Assembly (NCBI GenBank): GCA_038881635.1
Contig: JAVZPJ010000002.1
Location: 56,208 to 120,207, forward strand
DNA length: 64,000 bases
Direction: 5' to 3'
Origin: Sulfolobales archaeon
Lineage (GTDB): Archaea; Thermoproteota; Thermoprotei_A; Sulfolobales; AG1
The notes below the pieces were generated by a model. It worked only from the letters and a program-made list of their open reading frames with translations. It searched no databases and was not told the DNA's origin. Below are positions 44,216 through 53,602 of the stretch, piece by piece. How positions within the stretch are numbered: position 1 is the first letter of the stretch; every line of letters starts with the position of its first letter. Both the position numbers and the translations under genes were made by a program.

Positions 44216-46177
44216 CTAGAGAGGTTTATGTAAGAACTCACCAGTATCAGGAAGGATTCTATACCCTTTCAGATTTCTCGGAAGAAGCTCTCTAAACTCG
44301 ATGCTTCTGAGAACTTCAATGAATTTCTGAACACTCTTCTTATCAATTCTATCTCTAGGTATTACAAAATCATAGATCTCCTCTGTAAGAGGTATGAAAT
44401 CGAGATCGTATAGATCTGATACGGCTTCTATAGCGATCCCTACATCAGCTCTGCCTTGACTGACTGCAGCAGCAACCGCTGTATGTGTTCTCACTTCATA
44501 CGTGTATCCTCTTATGATCTTCATAGGATCTTCTTTTCCTATGATCTTTTTTATCATAATATCAGTGAAAGTTCTGATTCCAGAACCCTTATTTCTGTTG
44601 ACGAAAACAACATCATTTCTCAGAAGATCTTTGAATCCTCTTATATTCTTCGGATTACCTCTCCTCACCACAAAACCAATCCTTCTACCATAGCCTCTAA
44701 CGAGATAAACCTCCTTTTCAAGCTTTAGCTTCCTAATCATAAAGAGATTATACTCTCCGCTTTCCTCATCTAACAGATGTGTCCCAGCCAGATCTGCTTC
44801 ACCTCTTCTAACTGCATTCCACCCGTATAGGGAGCCTGTGTAGATGCTCTTGAAGCTTCTAAACCCTGAGAGTCTTAGGATCAGCTCAACACCTAGACAG
44901 TGGCTTCCTATGAAGTAGAGCTCTGGAACTTTTGATATATCTGTGAAGAGATTAACCTTCAACATCTCACCTTCATCGAGATACTCTCTATCTTCTGGAA
45001 CTTCTATGAATCCGTCCGCTATGATCATGCTCATCACAGAGCCAGAACCTCTCTGGATAGGATATGCTACAAAGCCTTTGGATGTTTCAACAACAGCTAC
45101 CGGTATGAACTCTCTCACGCCCTTGCCTACCTCGATCCTATGAGGTATTATTACAGTGGCAACACTCTTCCAATCTTCTAACCCATATAGCTTGAGCAGA
45201 GCTGGTTTTACCACTCTTATGAGTATCATCATAGATGAGAGAGGGAATCCGGGCAGACCTATTAGTAGTTTATTCTTGTATCTAGCTAGGAGAGTCGGTC
45301 TTCCAGGTCTTACTTTTATACCGTGGAATAATATCTCGGCTCCTATCTCGTTTGCAACCTTGTATGTAAGATCATTATAACCTGCTGAGGTGCCTCCGCT
45401 GGTGACAACGATATCAGATCTATCAAAAGCACTTGTGATCTTCTCAGTAAATTCTTTGAGATCATCTCTTAATATACCCTCGTAATATGCCTCGAAACCT
45501 AATTCTCTAAAGAAGCTTGTAATAGAATAACCGTTTATATCATACACCTTTCCAGCAGGTAGATCAGCTCCAGGAGGTATTAGCTCTACACCTGTTGAGA
45601 ATACTGATATTTTCAGAGGCTCGTAAACTCTGATCCTATCTAATCCTACTGATGCGATTGTTGCTATCTCTTTAAATGTGATCTTGCTACCTTTTCTAAT
45701 TATTAGATCTCCAGCTGATATATCAGAACCTGCTTGAGATATATTCTCTCCCGGAACACTACTTCTATAGACATAGAGATTGTCATCAGATCTTTTTGTG
45801 TACTCGATCATAACTATAGAATCAGCTCCTCTAGGAATCATAGCTCCTGTAGAGATTTCTATCGCGCTACCTTCTCTAACTTCTCCGAGAGGTATCTCTC
45901 CTACACTAACCCTACCGATAACTCTGAGAATCTTCGGCTCGATCTCGCTGGCGCCAGCTATATCGATAGACCTTACAGCATACCCGTCTACAGTACTTCT
46001 ATCGAAAGGTGGATAGCTTGTTTTCGCGTATATATCCTCAGCCGCTATAAGCCCTAGAGAATCTAATAATCTTCTCTCACTAATCCTAGGATATCCAAGT
46101 TCTATTAGAGTTCTGTAGAGAATCTCGGTAGCTTCATCAACTGATACAAGTCTGTGAAAAACTATACCTCCTCTCAT
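44216..46177 (-). CDS. moeA: MoeA molybdopterin molybdotransferase fused to a periplasmic-binding-like domain
   Basis: 653 residues. The first 400 are MoeA (SYPPFDRSTVDGYAV, STGAMIPRGADSIV, GVELIPPG, VTSGGTSAGYND, LIGLPGFPLSSMMILI), which inserts molybdenum into molybdopterin. The last 220 form a PBP-like domain (FIGSHCLGVELIL, AVRRGEADLAGTHL, RNKGSGIRTF, VSQGRADVGIAIEAV). The same fusion is known in other prokaryotes and may sense molybdate or a ligand. Confidence 0.9.
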   Translation of the reverse strand: MRGGIVFHRLVSVDEATEILYRTLIELGYPRISERRLLDSLGLIAAEDIYAKTSYPPFDRSTVDGYAVRSIDIAGASEIEPKILRVIGRVSVGEIPLGEVREGSAIEISTGAMIPRGADSIVMIEYTKRSDDNLYVYRSSVPGENISQAGSDISAGDLIIRKGSKITFKEIATIASVGLDRIRVYEPLKISVFSTGVELIPPGADLPAGKVYDINGYSITSFFRELGFEAYYEGILRDDLKEFTEKITSAFDRSDIVVTSGGTSAGYNDLTYKVANEIGAEILFHGIKVRPGRPTLLARYKNKLLIGLPGFPLSSMMILIRVVKPALLKLYGLEDWKSVATVIIPHRIEVGKGVREFIPVAVVETSKGFVAYPIQRGSGSVMSMIIADGFIEVPEDREYLDEGEMLKVNLFTDISKVPELYFIGSHCLGVELILRLSGFRSFKSIYTGSLYGWNAVRRGEADLAGTHLLDEESGEYNLFMIRKLKLEKEVYLVRGYGRRIGFVVRRGNPKNIRGFKDLLRNDVVFVNRNKGSGIRTFTDIMIKKIIGKEDPMKIIRGYTYEVRTHTAVAAAVSQGRADVGIAIEAVSDLYDLDFIPLTEEIYDFVIPRDRIDKKSVQKFIEVLRSIEFRELLPRNLKGYRILPDTGEFLHKPL

Positions 46178-46394
46178 TATAATCCAATGATATTATTCTT
46201 CTAGGGATAAAATAGATGGCATACTAGGAGCGCGCTAGAAATCTGAGGAGGATCTTATAAGGTTAATTAGTCTTTGAAATACATATATAGGGGATAAGGA
46301 TAATGCTTTTGAATTTCTTGATTCTCATAGAATTATCTCTAGATCTAAAGATCCTTAAGATAGAAGATCTGTAGCCGTGTATCTAGGTGATAAT

Positions 46395-46619
46395 ATGATC
46401 AGGAAAAGATTTGAGATCCACGTGATAGAATATAGATGTAAAGAATGCGGACTCTGCATAGCTCTATGTCCTACGAAAGTTCTCGAGAAAAGCTCTGAGA
46501 AAAACGAGAGAGGTTATAGATATCCTACTCCTAGGAATATTGAGAGATGTATTGGTTGTAAGATATGCGAGTATTCATGCCCTGATTTCGCAATATATAT
46601 CTCAGGTGGTGGATTATGA
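46395..46619 (+). CDS. korD: 2-oxoacid:ferredoxin oxidoreductase delta subunit (ferredoxin domain)
   Basis: 74 residues with two 4Fe-4S motifs: CKECGLCIALCP and CIGCKICEYSCP. Passes electrons from the catalytic subunits to ferredoxin. The ATG at 46395 has GGTG five bases ahead. It overlaps the alpha-subunit start by four bases. Confidence 0.88.
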   Translation: MIRKRFEIHVIEYRCKECGLCIALCPTKVLEKSSEKNERGYRYPTPRNIERCIGCKICEYSCPDFAIYISGGGL

Positions 46620-47749
46620 GAGTGGATTATGTAAATGGAAACACAGCTATAGCAGAGGGAGCAATCACAGCAGGTTTGAGATTTTACGCAGGATATCCTA
46701 TAACACCTTCATCAGATATATTCGAGTATCTATCGAGAAGACTGCCAGAGGTAGGAGGCTACGCAATTCAGCTTGAGGATGAGATAGCATCTATAAATGC
46801 TGTTATAGGAGCCTCATGGTGTTGTGTTAAATCTATGACAGCAACTAGCGGTCCAGGCTTTTCTCTAATGGTTGAAGGATTGAGCATTGCAGTAATGACT
46901 GAAACACCTCTGGTAATCGCATATGTAATGAGAGCAGGTCCTGCAACAGGTGTTCCAACTAAGACAGGACAATATGATGTTCTGCAAGCAGTGTACGGCT
47001 TTCATGGAGGGCTTATAATACCTGTTCTAGCACCTTCAACACCTCAGGAAGCATATGATCTCACGATTAAGGCTTTTAATATCTCGGAGAAGCTTAGAAC
47101 ACCTGTAATATTACTCTCTGACGCGGTGCTGGCGAATACTTTTGGAAGAGTTGTCATGAGGAGTGCTGGCGAAATAGAGATTATAGAGAGAAAGAAACCT
47201 ACTAAACCTCCTCATCTTTATAAGCCTTATGAAGCTGAAGAAGATCTCGTTCCTCCGATGGCTTGTATAGGAGATGGATATGATATATATGTGGAGACTT
47301 TAACACATGATGAGAGAGGAGTCTACGCACCCACCACACATGTTCAGAGAAAACTTATGGAGAGACTTTACAAGAAGATTATTGAGAGATCTGAAGAAAT
47401 TTTTGAGTATAGAATTACAAGACCTTCAGGTTCTTGTGACTATATGATGATCTCATATGGCTCTACAGCACTATCTGCGAGAGTAGCTGTTAAGGAACTT
47501 GAAAACGAATCTATTAGAGCATGTCTTCTCACTATCAACACTCTCTATCCTATAAATGAGAAAGCTCTGAGAAAATTATGCGAGGAGAGTAGTATGGTCT
47601 TTGTAGTTGAGAATAATCTGGGATTGTACTATAGAGAGATTAGAGGAGTTATCAGAGACAAACCTGTGATAAGCATTCCAGTGATAGATCTGGAGATTCC
47701 AGATCCTAATGAGATTAAAAGAATGGTGAGAAAATGGGTAGAGCACTAG
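46616..47749 (+). CDS. korA: 2-oxoacid:ferredoxin oxidoreductase alpha subunit
   Basis: 377 residues. The N terminus has NGNTAIAEGAITAGLRFYAGYPITPSSDIFEYL, followed by QLEDEIASINAVIGAS and TATSGPGFSLM, the pyrimidine-binding part of the thiamine-diphosphate enzyme. The lack of fused gamma and the DABC order point to a 2-oxoglutarate-type enzyme. Overlaps korB by 16 bases. Confidence 0.9.
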   Translation: MRVDYVNGNTAIAEGAITAGLRFYAGYPITPSSDIFEYLSRRLPEVGGYAIQLEDEIASINAVIGASWCCVKSMTATSGPGFSLMVEGLSIAVMTETPLVIAYVMRAGPATGVPTKTGQYDVLQAVYGFHGGLIIPVLAPSTPQEAYDLTIKAFNISEKLRTPVILLSDAVLANTFGRVVMRSAGEIEIIERKKPTKPPHLYKPYEAEEDLVPPMACIGDGYDIYVETLTHDERGVYAPTTHVQRKLMERLYKKIIERSEEIFEYRITRPSGSCDYMMISYGSTALSARVAVKELENESIRACLLTINTLYPINEKALRKLCEESSMVFVVENNLGLYYREIRGVIRDKPVISIPVIDLEIPDPNEIKRMVRKWVEH

Positions 47750-48573
47750 CGAATCCTCTCGATATCTATCTAAGGGTTGAGAAGCTGCCCACGCTATGGT
47801 GTCCCGGATGCGGCATAGGTATCGCAACCCAAGCTCTTCTAAAAGCTATTGACAGGAGAATAAGAGAAGGATTTCTAAGAAAAGATCAGATAGTATTCGT
47901 AGGAGGAATCGGATGCTCTTCAAGAGTAGCGATGTATGTTAAATTTGACTCCATAAGAACAGCTCATGGAAGAGCAATACCTCTCGCAACAGCTATAAAG
48001 ATAGTGAAACCTGATAGAAGAGTTATAGTAGTAGGAGGAGATGGTGATATCGCAGGTATAGGTGGTAATCATCTTCTTCATGCAATAAGAAGAAACATGG
48101 ATCTAATGGTTATAGTTATTAATAATATGATCTACGCTATGACAGGTGGGCAACACTCACCTACAACACCTCCAGGAATCTATACTACAACAACACCGGA
48201 GGGGAGCTTTGAAAGACCCTTGAATCTAATTAAACTTGCATGGTCTCTAGGAGCAAATTACGTGGCTAGAGGATCTGTTACACATCCACAGCTACTCGAG
48301 CAGATCTTCTATAAAGGTCTTGAGAGAAGAGGTTTCATACTTATAGAGGTTATATCCACATGTCCTGAAGTATTCGGAAGACATATAGGCTTGAGAGACG
48401 CGGTTGAACTTTATAGAAGGCTTAGAGATAAGATGATTGTGAAAAAGAATCCTTCTATTGATGAGAGTGAGTATGACTGGGAAAAAGGTTTTGTCTTAGG
48501 AGTTTTTGTAGATAGAGAGGAGAAGGGTTATATAGATCATCTAAGGCTTCTTCGGAGAGACTGTATGAGGTGA
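47734..48573 (+). CDS. korB: 2-oxoacid:ferredoxin oxidoreductase beta subunit
   Basis: 279 residues holding the thiamine-diphosphate site. WCPGCGIGIATQALLKA carries the first cluster cysteines, GGIGCSS the next, VVVGGDGDIAGIGGNHLLHA and VINNMIYAMTGGQHSPTTP form the diphosphate-Mg region, and CPEVFGRH follows. The stop TGA at 48571 overlaps the ribosome site of korC. Confidence 0.92.
   Translation: MGRALANPLDIYLRVEKLPTLWCPGCGIGIATQALLKAIDRRIREGFLRKDQIVFVGGIGCSSRVAMYVKFDSIRTAHGRAIPLATAIKIVKPDRRVIVVGGDGDIAGIGGNHLLHAIRRNMDLMVIVINNMIYAMTGGQHSPTTPPGIYTTTTPEGSFERPLNLIKLAWSLGANYVARGSVTHPQLLEQIFYKGLERRGFILIEVISTCPEVFGRHIGLRDAVELYRRLRDKMIVKKNPSIDESEYDWEKGFVLGVFVDREEKGYIDHLRLLRRDCMR
48567..48572 (+). 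promoter_or_regulatory. Ribosome-binding site GAGGTG deciding an ACG start of korC
   Basis: GAGGTG spans the korB stop and is followed by seven bases and ACG at 48580. Confidence 0.55.
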
Positions 48574-48579
48574 TCTACT

Positions 48580-49128
48580 ACGAGAATCGAGGTACTGATC
48601 GCGGGGAGAGGAGGTCAGGGAGTATTAGTTCTAGGACGTATTCTTGGTAAGGCTATCTCAAGATACACAAGCTACTATGTGCTAGGAAGTGAATCTTATG
48701 CTGCTGAAGTTAGAGGAGGAGATTCAAGAGCCGATCTTATTATATCTGATTCGTATGAAGAAGCCGATTTTATAAAAGTTCGTGCAGCTGATATAGCTTT
48801 ATTTATGCATCAGCAACAGCTGGAAGCATATCTAAATTTAGTAAGAGATGGAGGAGTTATTCTTGTAGACTATAGTAATATAATTGATCCAGGAGTTCTA
48901 AATAGATTGGATAGATTTAGAGTTCAGGCAAAACCTTATACAGAGATTGCTGAGAGGCTTTTTAACACATCTAGAGTTGCTAACATGATTGCCCTAGGTC
49001 ACATTGTTAAAATACTTAAAATCATAGATCCTGAGCATGTTGAGAAGATCATAGCTGATGAAACTCCTAAAGAGTGGAGAGAGATTAATATAAGAGCATT
49101 CAGGAGATCTATAATAGATCTAGATTAG
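48580..49128 (+). CDS. korC: 2-oxoacid:ferredoxin oxidoreductase gamma subunit
   Basis: 182 residues from ACG 48580: (M)RIEVLIAGRGGQGVLVLGRILGKAI, then YVLGSESYAAEVRGGDSRADLIIS and DYSNIIDP. The GxGGQGV loop is the defining motif and lies upstream of the first usable GTG (48679). No ATG, GTG or TTG occurs between the korB stop and 48679. With ACG as start the N terminus has the family's normal length. It ends 20 bases inside the convergent gene. Confidence 0.85.
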   Translation, partial: TRIEVLIAGRGGQGVLVLGRILGKAISRYTSYYVLGSESYAAEVRGGDSRADLIISDSYEEADFIKVRAADIALFMHQQQLEAYLNLVRDGGVILVDYSNIIDPGVLNRLDRFRVQAKPYTEIAERLFNTSRVANMIALGHIVKILKIIDPEHVEKIIADETPKEWREINIRAFRRSIIDLD

Positions 49129-49726
49129 AAACCACTATTATATAAATACCGTAAGCTACATATCTAAGTATATTCTCTCGGTCTATATGATCTAGATCTC
49201 CTATGATATCTGATATACCTAATATCTCAAGTTCTTCCTTAACATAACTATATAGATCCTCTAGCATATTTCTATCGGAAGTAGACTCTCTAAAGTACTG
49301 CCCTAAGACTTCTACTAGATTTTCTAAAGAGATTAACTTCTCGTGATCTTCAAATATGCGTATATTCTTTCTAAGTAGTCTCTCTATGAAATCTTCTCTA
49401 TAAGGAGGATATCCGATCATATGAACCCAGTCTTGGAAAAGATCTCTTAGAACAAGATCTAGTTCAGGATCTTCTATACCGATCATTGTGTTAACCTCCT
49501 TGAATACAAACAACTTTTTAAGATCCCTAGATATACTATCAAGATCCCTAGATCCGGTTGAAGTTTTAAAGCTAGGAACAACCTCTAGAATATCAAAGGA
49601 TCTAGGGTATAATGGAGAAGCATCCGTTGAAGCCATGACCTGATTCCTGAGACCTAGCTTGACAGTATCCAAATAAAAGTGTTTCCTCCTAGATCTACGG
49701 AGTAGAGTTTTAAAGGCTTCTAACAA
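49109..49726 (-). CDS. Hypothetical protein, 205 aa
   Basis: Not recognised. Mostly helical and acidic, with an aromatic GYPPYREDFIERLLRKNIRIF segment and a moderately hydrophobic C terminus (YVAYGIYIIVVSNLDLL). The stop overlaps korC by 20 bases in the opposite direction. It is divergent from tRNA-Thr by only about 20 bases. Confidence 0.55.
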   Translation of the reverse strand: MLEAFKTLLRRSRRKHFYLDTVKLGLRNQVMASTDASPLYPRSFDILEVVPSFKTSTGSRDLDSISRDLKKLFVFKEVNTMIGIEDPELDLVLRDLFQDWVHMIGYPPYREDFIERLLRKNIRIFEDHEKLISLENLVEVLGQYFRESTSDRNMLEDLYSYVKEELEILGISDIIGDLDHIDRENILRYVAYGIYIIVVSNLDLL

Positions 49727-49746
49727 GATTTTTAATGGTATAGAAA

Positions 49747-49849
49747 GCCGCCGTAGCTCAGCTGGTAGAGCGCCGGCCTTGTACGGTTAGCCTGGTGCCG
49801 AGGTCGCCGAGAAAGCCGGAAGTCGCGGGTTCAAATCCCGCCGGCGGCT
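49747..49849 (+). tRNA. tRNA-Thr (TGT) with 30-base intron
   Basis: The acceptor GCCGCCG pairs with CGGCGGC, with T73 as discriminator. D stem GCTC/GAGC, T stem GCGGG/CCCGC around TTCAAAT. The anticodon TGT is at 49780-49782. The intron at 49784-49813 sits between 37 and 38; removing it restores a CCGGC/GCCGG stem. No CCA encoded. Confidence 0.94.
49784..49813 (+). other. tRNA-Thr intron at 37/38
   Basis: 30 bases at the canonical intron position of the anticodon loop. Boundaries are inferred from restoring the seven-base loop. Confidence 0.85.
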
Positions 49850-49860
49850 CTTATCATTTT

Positions 49861-50739
49861 CTAGGGCGGCTTCACTCCATAGATCTTCTCTATATTATCG
49901 ATATGGATTACGTATAGATCCTCAGCTGTGAGAAATCCTTTCTCTAGAGAGATTTTACTGGTAGAGATCACATCCCATGGGAACATAGGTTTTCCAGGTC
50001 TCTCCGGATCATCCAGGAAATCACTTTCAAATACATACCTCTTCTCTACGGTTCTGATATTCTCTATTATTTGAATTAATGCCGGTACAGACGCTACAAG
50101 TCCCATCTCTACTGCAGGTCTCAGATTCTTAGGTCTCGAATGGTGTAGAACTACTCTCCAGGGATCTAGAGAGAATCTCCTGATTCTTTTACTTATATCC
50201 TGAGCTGTGATCCATCCTCCCTCCTCGAGATGGAGATGTGCTATTGCATTGTTTTCTTTTATCATTTCAAGAGCTGAATCCAGGATCATCTCTGAGAGAA
50301 CTACATACTCTGGAGATGTCTTGTAGTGAGGTCTACCCACCTCAGCCACGCCATCTAAAAAACCTTCTCTGATAAGCTTCTCGACATATCTTATGATCTC
50401 TAATGAAATCTCATAAACTTTCTCAGGACTCATTCTATGATTATCAATCATCTTATCCACCATAGCAGGGTGGAAGCCTCCTAAGCACGCCACCTTTAGA
50501 CCCGTGCCTCTAAGCTTGTTACATTCATTGAGAAGAATCTCTATAGATCTTGTGAAACCTTCTAGATCAGGTTTAAAACCTAGAGACGTAGGAGGAAGCC
50601 CTATCAAAGCCATGAACCAGCCTCCAGATTCTTTAAATCTACGTCCTATAACCTCAGCCCCATATCCCTTGAGAGGGTTGCTATGGAGATGCGCATCAGC
50701 ATATGCTAGATCTCTTGGAAGCTCTTCTAATTTCATCAC
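49861..50739 (-). CDS. TatD-like metal-dependent hydrolase
   Basis: 292 residues of the amidohydrolase/TatD barrel: YADAHLHSNPL (DxHxH), GGFHPAMVD, GVAEVGRPH (metal-bridging Glu), IAHLHLEEGG, VVLHHSR and a late Asp (VFESDFLDDP). All expected metal ligands are present. A DNase role is possible but unproven. Reads away from the HD-domain gene. Confidence 0.8.
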   Translation of the reverse strand: MMKLEELPRDLAYADAHLHSNPLKGYGAEVIGRRFKESGGWFMALIGLPPTSLGFKPDLEGFTRSIEILLNECNKLRGTGLKVACLGGFHPAMVDKMIDNHRMSPEKVYEISLEIIRYVEKLIREGFLDGVAEVGRPHYKTSPEYVVLSEMILDSALEMIKENNAIAHLHLEEGGWITAQDISKRIRRFSLDPWRVVLHHSRPKNLRPAVEMGLVASVPALIQIIENIRTVEKRYVFESDFLDDPERPGKPMFPWDVISTSKISLEKGFLTAEDLYVIHIDNIEKIYGVKPP

Positions 50740-50828
50740 CTCGCCATAATGAATTCATATGCTTAAAAATATAAGATAGAAAAACACTATATAAGATCTC
50801 TTAAGTTACTCTCTAGAGGTGGTATAAT

Positions 50829-51626
50829 ATGGCGAGAGTAGATCTGGATTTGTACGAGAGTAAGGTTAAAAGCTATGAGCTTATATCAAGAGCCAGCGAG
50901 ATTCTAGAAAGAGATGAGGAAGTTCAGGAATTACTTAGAATGAGTAATATCTTCGCTGTGTCAAGGCTAAGGTATAATGATCACGGCCCTGTTCATGCTA
51001 GAATAGTATCTGGTGCTGCTCTCGAGATATTTGATCTTCTCATATCTAGCGGTATCCAACCCACATCATTAAGAGATAGAACAACCTCTACAGTTGATGA
51101 AGCTCGTCTAATAGTCTTCCTAGGAGCATATCTTCATGATATAGGAAATTCGATTCATAGAAGTAACCATGAGATGCTTGGCGCGATCATATCAAGAGGA
51201 ATAGTCGACAGGATCCTGGGAGAACTCATGATAAGAGGGAGAAAAGCTATAAGCATAAGACAAGAGATACTTCATGCCATATACTCAACAGAATACTCTG
51301 TGAAATGTCTGAGCGTTGAAGCCGGAATCGTTAAAATAGCTGATGGAACAGATATGTCTATGGGAAGAGCTAGAATACCTTATAAGATGGGTAAGATCGA
51401 TATGCATTCTATGTCAGCTCTCTCGGTGAAAAGTGTTGATATTGAGAGAGGCAGTTCTAGACCTGTTAGAATAGTTGTAACGATGAACGATTACGCAGGA
51501 TTGTTCCAGATAGAAGAAGTTCTAATGCCTAAGATAATGACAAGCCTTCTAGAGGATCATATAGAAGTATGGATACAGATTGAAGGCAAGCTCTCGCAAT
51601 ACTATCCCACTATGAAGACTTTATAA
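50829..51626 (+). CDS. HD-domain phosphohydrolase
   Basis: 265 residues. Metal ligands are visible as DHGPVHARIV (His), GAYLHDIGNSIHR (the HD pair) and later LHAIYSTEY and KIADGTDM (Asp). It belongs to the archaeal HD group acting on nucleotides or cyclic nucleotides; the substrate is unknown. GGTG lies seven bases before the ATG. Convergent with pyrH, the stops being a few bases apart. Confidence 0.82.
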   Translation: MARVDLDLYESKVKSYELISRASEILERDEEVQELLRMSNIFAVSRLRYNDHGPVHARIVSGAALEIFDLLISSGIQPTSLRDRTTSTVDEARLIVFLGAYLHDIGNSIHRSNHEMLGAIISRGIVDRILGELMIRGRKAISIRQEILHAIYSTEYSVKCLSVEAGIVKIADGTDMSMGRARIPYKMGKIDMHSMSALSVKSVDIERGSSRPVRIVVTMNDYAGLFQIEEVLMPKIMTSLLEDHIEVWIQIEGKLSQYYPTMKTL

Positions 51627-51630
51627 AGCT

Positions 51631-52308
51631 TCATCTATGAACTATCAGAGTTCCCACACTCTCTCCAGAGAGAATTCTAAAAAGATTCTCTGGCTCGTAG
51701 CCGTTGACTACAACAGTATTAATCCTGCTCCTCCTAATAATCTTTATAGCTACGTGATCTATAAGCTCATACCCTCCAGCAATAAAACTCTGACCTCTTA
51801 ATATGTTTTCTAACTCATCTATTGAAACCTCTTTAAGTAGGGTAGCTCCCGGTTGAGAAGGCTCTCGATCATACACCCCGTGAACAACTGTTAGATATAC
51901 CAGTAGATCCGAGCGTACTATCTCTGCAATAACAGCAGCAACAGCACTAGTAGACTGCCCGGGCTGTATACCTCCTAAGATCACAACCTTATTTGTAGAC
52001 CATGCCTCTAGAAATTCATCGAAGTCTCTAGGTATCTTCCTATAAGCTATATCACCCAACCCTCCTGCTAGCAGGAGTGCGTTTACGCGAGACATTTCAA
52101 TACCTATGAGGTCGCATATGCCTTCATTATTCGAAATCTCTCTACAAGTTCTTATATATTCTCTCGCAATCTCTCCTCCGCCTGTTACTACTGCTATTCT
52201 ATAACCTTCTTCATAGATCTTTTTGATCGCATCTATATATCTTTTTATAAGATCAGGATTAGAAGGGTTTAGGAGCTTTCCACTGATCTTTAGCACTATT
52301 CTTCTCAC
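51631..52308 (-). CDS. pyrH: UMP kinase
   Basis: Amino acid kinase fold, 225 residues, phosphorylating UMP to UDP. VLKISGKLLNP is the first loop, VVTGGGEIAREYI and GGIQPGQSTSAVAAVIAE line the nucleotide site, and ADLLVYLTVVHGVYDREP-like text (here SDLLVYLTVVHGVYDREPS) is the ATP-side motif. Links Upp to pyrimidine nucleotides. Confidence 0.92.
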   Translation of the reverse strand: MRRIVLKISGKLLNPSNPDLIKRYIDAIKKIYEEGYRIAVVTGGGEIAREYIRTCREISNNEGICDLIGIEMSRVNALLLAGGLGDIAYRKIPRDFDEFLEAWSTNKVVILGGIQPGQSTSAVAAVIAEIVRSDLLVYLTVVHGVYDREPSQPGATLLKEVSIDELENILRGQSFIAGGYELIDHVAIKIIRRSRINTVVVNGYEPENLFRILSGESVGTLIVHR

Positions 52309-52542
52309 TTCAGCTCCCTAAAACCCTTATAAAATTCCAGATTAAATCAATAACTTATCAGAGATTCGGTTCTGATAAAGATTTGTAGAGGAATGGCTAG
52401 AAGCATGTACATAATATGAGATGAGGAAACTACAGAACATCTGTACAGAGAGAAGATCATGCAGTGATCATAGCAGAGAAGTGATGGAAGCTGGCACGAA
52501 CGATCATTAGATTGAAATAGTTGCCAGAATAATTTAAGGTCT

Positions 52543-53271
52543 TTATATATGCTGGCTAGATTCTTCATATATTTTCTTTCGATACTCGTACTCCTCTCTG
52601 CTCATCAGAGGTCTTGCAGGAACGCCTGCTACAACAGTGTTTCTGGGAACATCTCTTGTCACAACAGATCCTGCAGCAACAACAGCTTTTTCTCCGATTC
52701 TCACACCTGCTACTATAGTAGCATTAGCACCAATTACAACTCCATCCTCTACATAGGTTTCCACAAGCTTTCGGCTTGGGGGGTATCTATCATTTGTGAA
52801 AACAGCTCTAGGACCTATGAAGACGTTGTCGCCTATGAAAACCTTTGGCGGTATATATACTCCTGATTGTATGCTTACGTTCCTGCCTATTATAACATCT
52901 CCATCTATAATAACTCCACTACCTATGGTCGTCTCGTCTCCTACTACGCAGTTTTCTCTTATCAACACATTATGACCTGTTCTAACTCTCTTCCCCAGCC
53001 TGGTTCTCTCATATATGATAGCATGAGATCTTATGATGCTACCCTCATCTATGAAAACACCATCTCCATATTCAATCAGATCTTCAAATTCTATCGATCT
53101 ACTATACTGGGTTATATACTTATTCAAGGTATCTCTCGAAGGGAAACCTATTTCTGAGAAGTCTAAGATGATCACATTCTCAGAGATAATACTACCACCA
53201 TACACATTAGACCTGGGAGATACATGAGCGTTTTTAATCACAGCTCTTGAAGAGATCATATAAGCCACCAC
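52543..53271 (-). CDS. Left-handed beta-helix acyltransferase
   Basis: 242 residues. From about residue 75 on there are repeated hexapeptides (VRTGHNVLIRENCVVGDETTIG, VIIGRNVSIQ, VFIGDNVFIGPRAVFTND with the catalytic-type Asn/His region). The C-terminal GSVVTRDVPRNTVVAGVPARPL is typical of sugar acetyltransferases. Likely modifies a surface or glycan sugar. Confidence 0.85.
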   Translation of the reverse strand: MVAYMISSRAVIKNAHVSPRSNVYGGSIISENVIILDFSEIGFPSRDTLNKYITQYSRSIEFEDLIEYGDGVFIDEGSIIRSHAIIYERTRLGKRVRTGHNVLIRENCVVGDETTIGSGVIIDGDVIIGRNVSIQSGVYIPPKVFIGDNVFIGPRAVFTNDRYPPSRKLVETYVEDGVVIGANATIVAGVRIGEKAVVAAGSVVTRDVPRNTVVAGVPARPLMSREEYEYRKKIYEESSQHI

Positions 53272-53308
53272 TCTTTTATAAGACCTACAAGCTTATATGG
53301 GGTGTAGT

Positions 53309-53599
53309 ATGAGCGACCTAGTCGTATTCATAAGAACGCTTGCAGTACAGGCTATGATAGTGGCTTGGGCTATCTTCATACTGACATGGATGATAGGATG
53401 GGCTTTGAGAGGAGCTCCCATACCTCTTACCAGATTGAAGAAGACAGGACACTCTCTAATAGAAGACGCCGTATGGGCGGCATTCTGGCTGGCTATGGGG
53501 GGAACAGTATTCTCGCTTATAGTGTATATTGTAAACTCTATAGGTGTTCCGATCCCGCCTCCGCCTAGTGGTATTCTCACCACCACGTCATCGCCCTAG
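53309..53599 (+). CDS. cedA1: CedA1-like small membrane protein (VirB2-like pilin candidate)
   Basis: 96 residues with two membrane spans (about 8-30 and 57-80) separated by a short polar loop, RGAPIPLTRLKKTGHSLIEDAVWAAF, and a proline-rich tail. The small two-helix form and its place just before a polytopic protein match CedA1, reported as the VirB2-like subunit of the crenarchaeal DNA-import system. ATG 53309 is preferred over 53297 because GGGGTG lies four bases before it. Confidence 0.6.
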   Translation: MSDLVVFIRTLAVQAMIVAWAIFILTWMIGWALRGAPIPLTRLKKTGHSLIEDAVWAAFWLAMGGTVFSLIVYIVNSIGVPIPPPPSGILTTTSSP

Positions 53600-53602
53600 C
53601 TG

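Noticed and set aside
44456..46057. Several plus-strand open frames opposite moeA.
   Set aside because: They are antisense shadows of the well-supported MoeA fusion gene with no ribosome sites or recognisable domains.
48597..48625. GGGGAGAGGAGGTCAGGG near korC as a third omega-RNA scaffold.
   Set aside because: It encodes the conserved GRGGQG loop of the gamma subunit and lacks the GGGGAGGAGGTCAG spacing.
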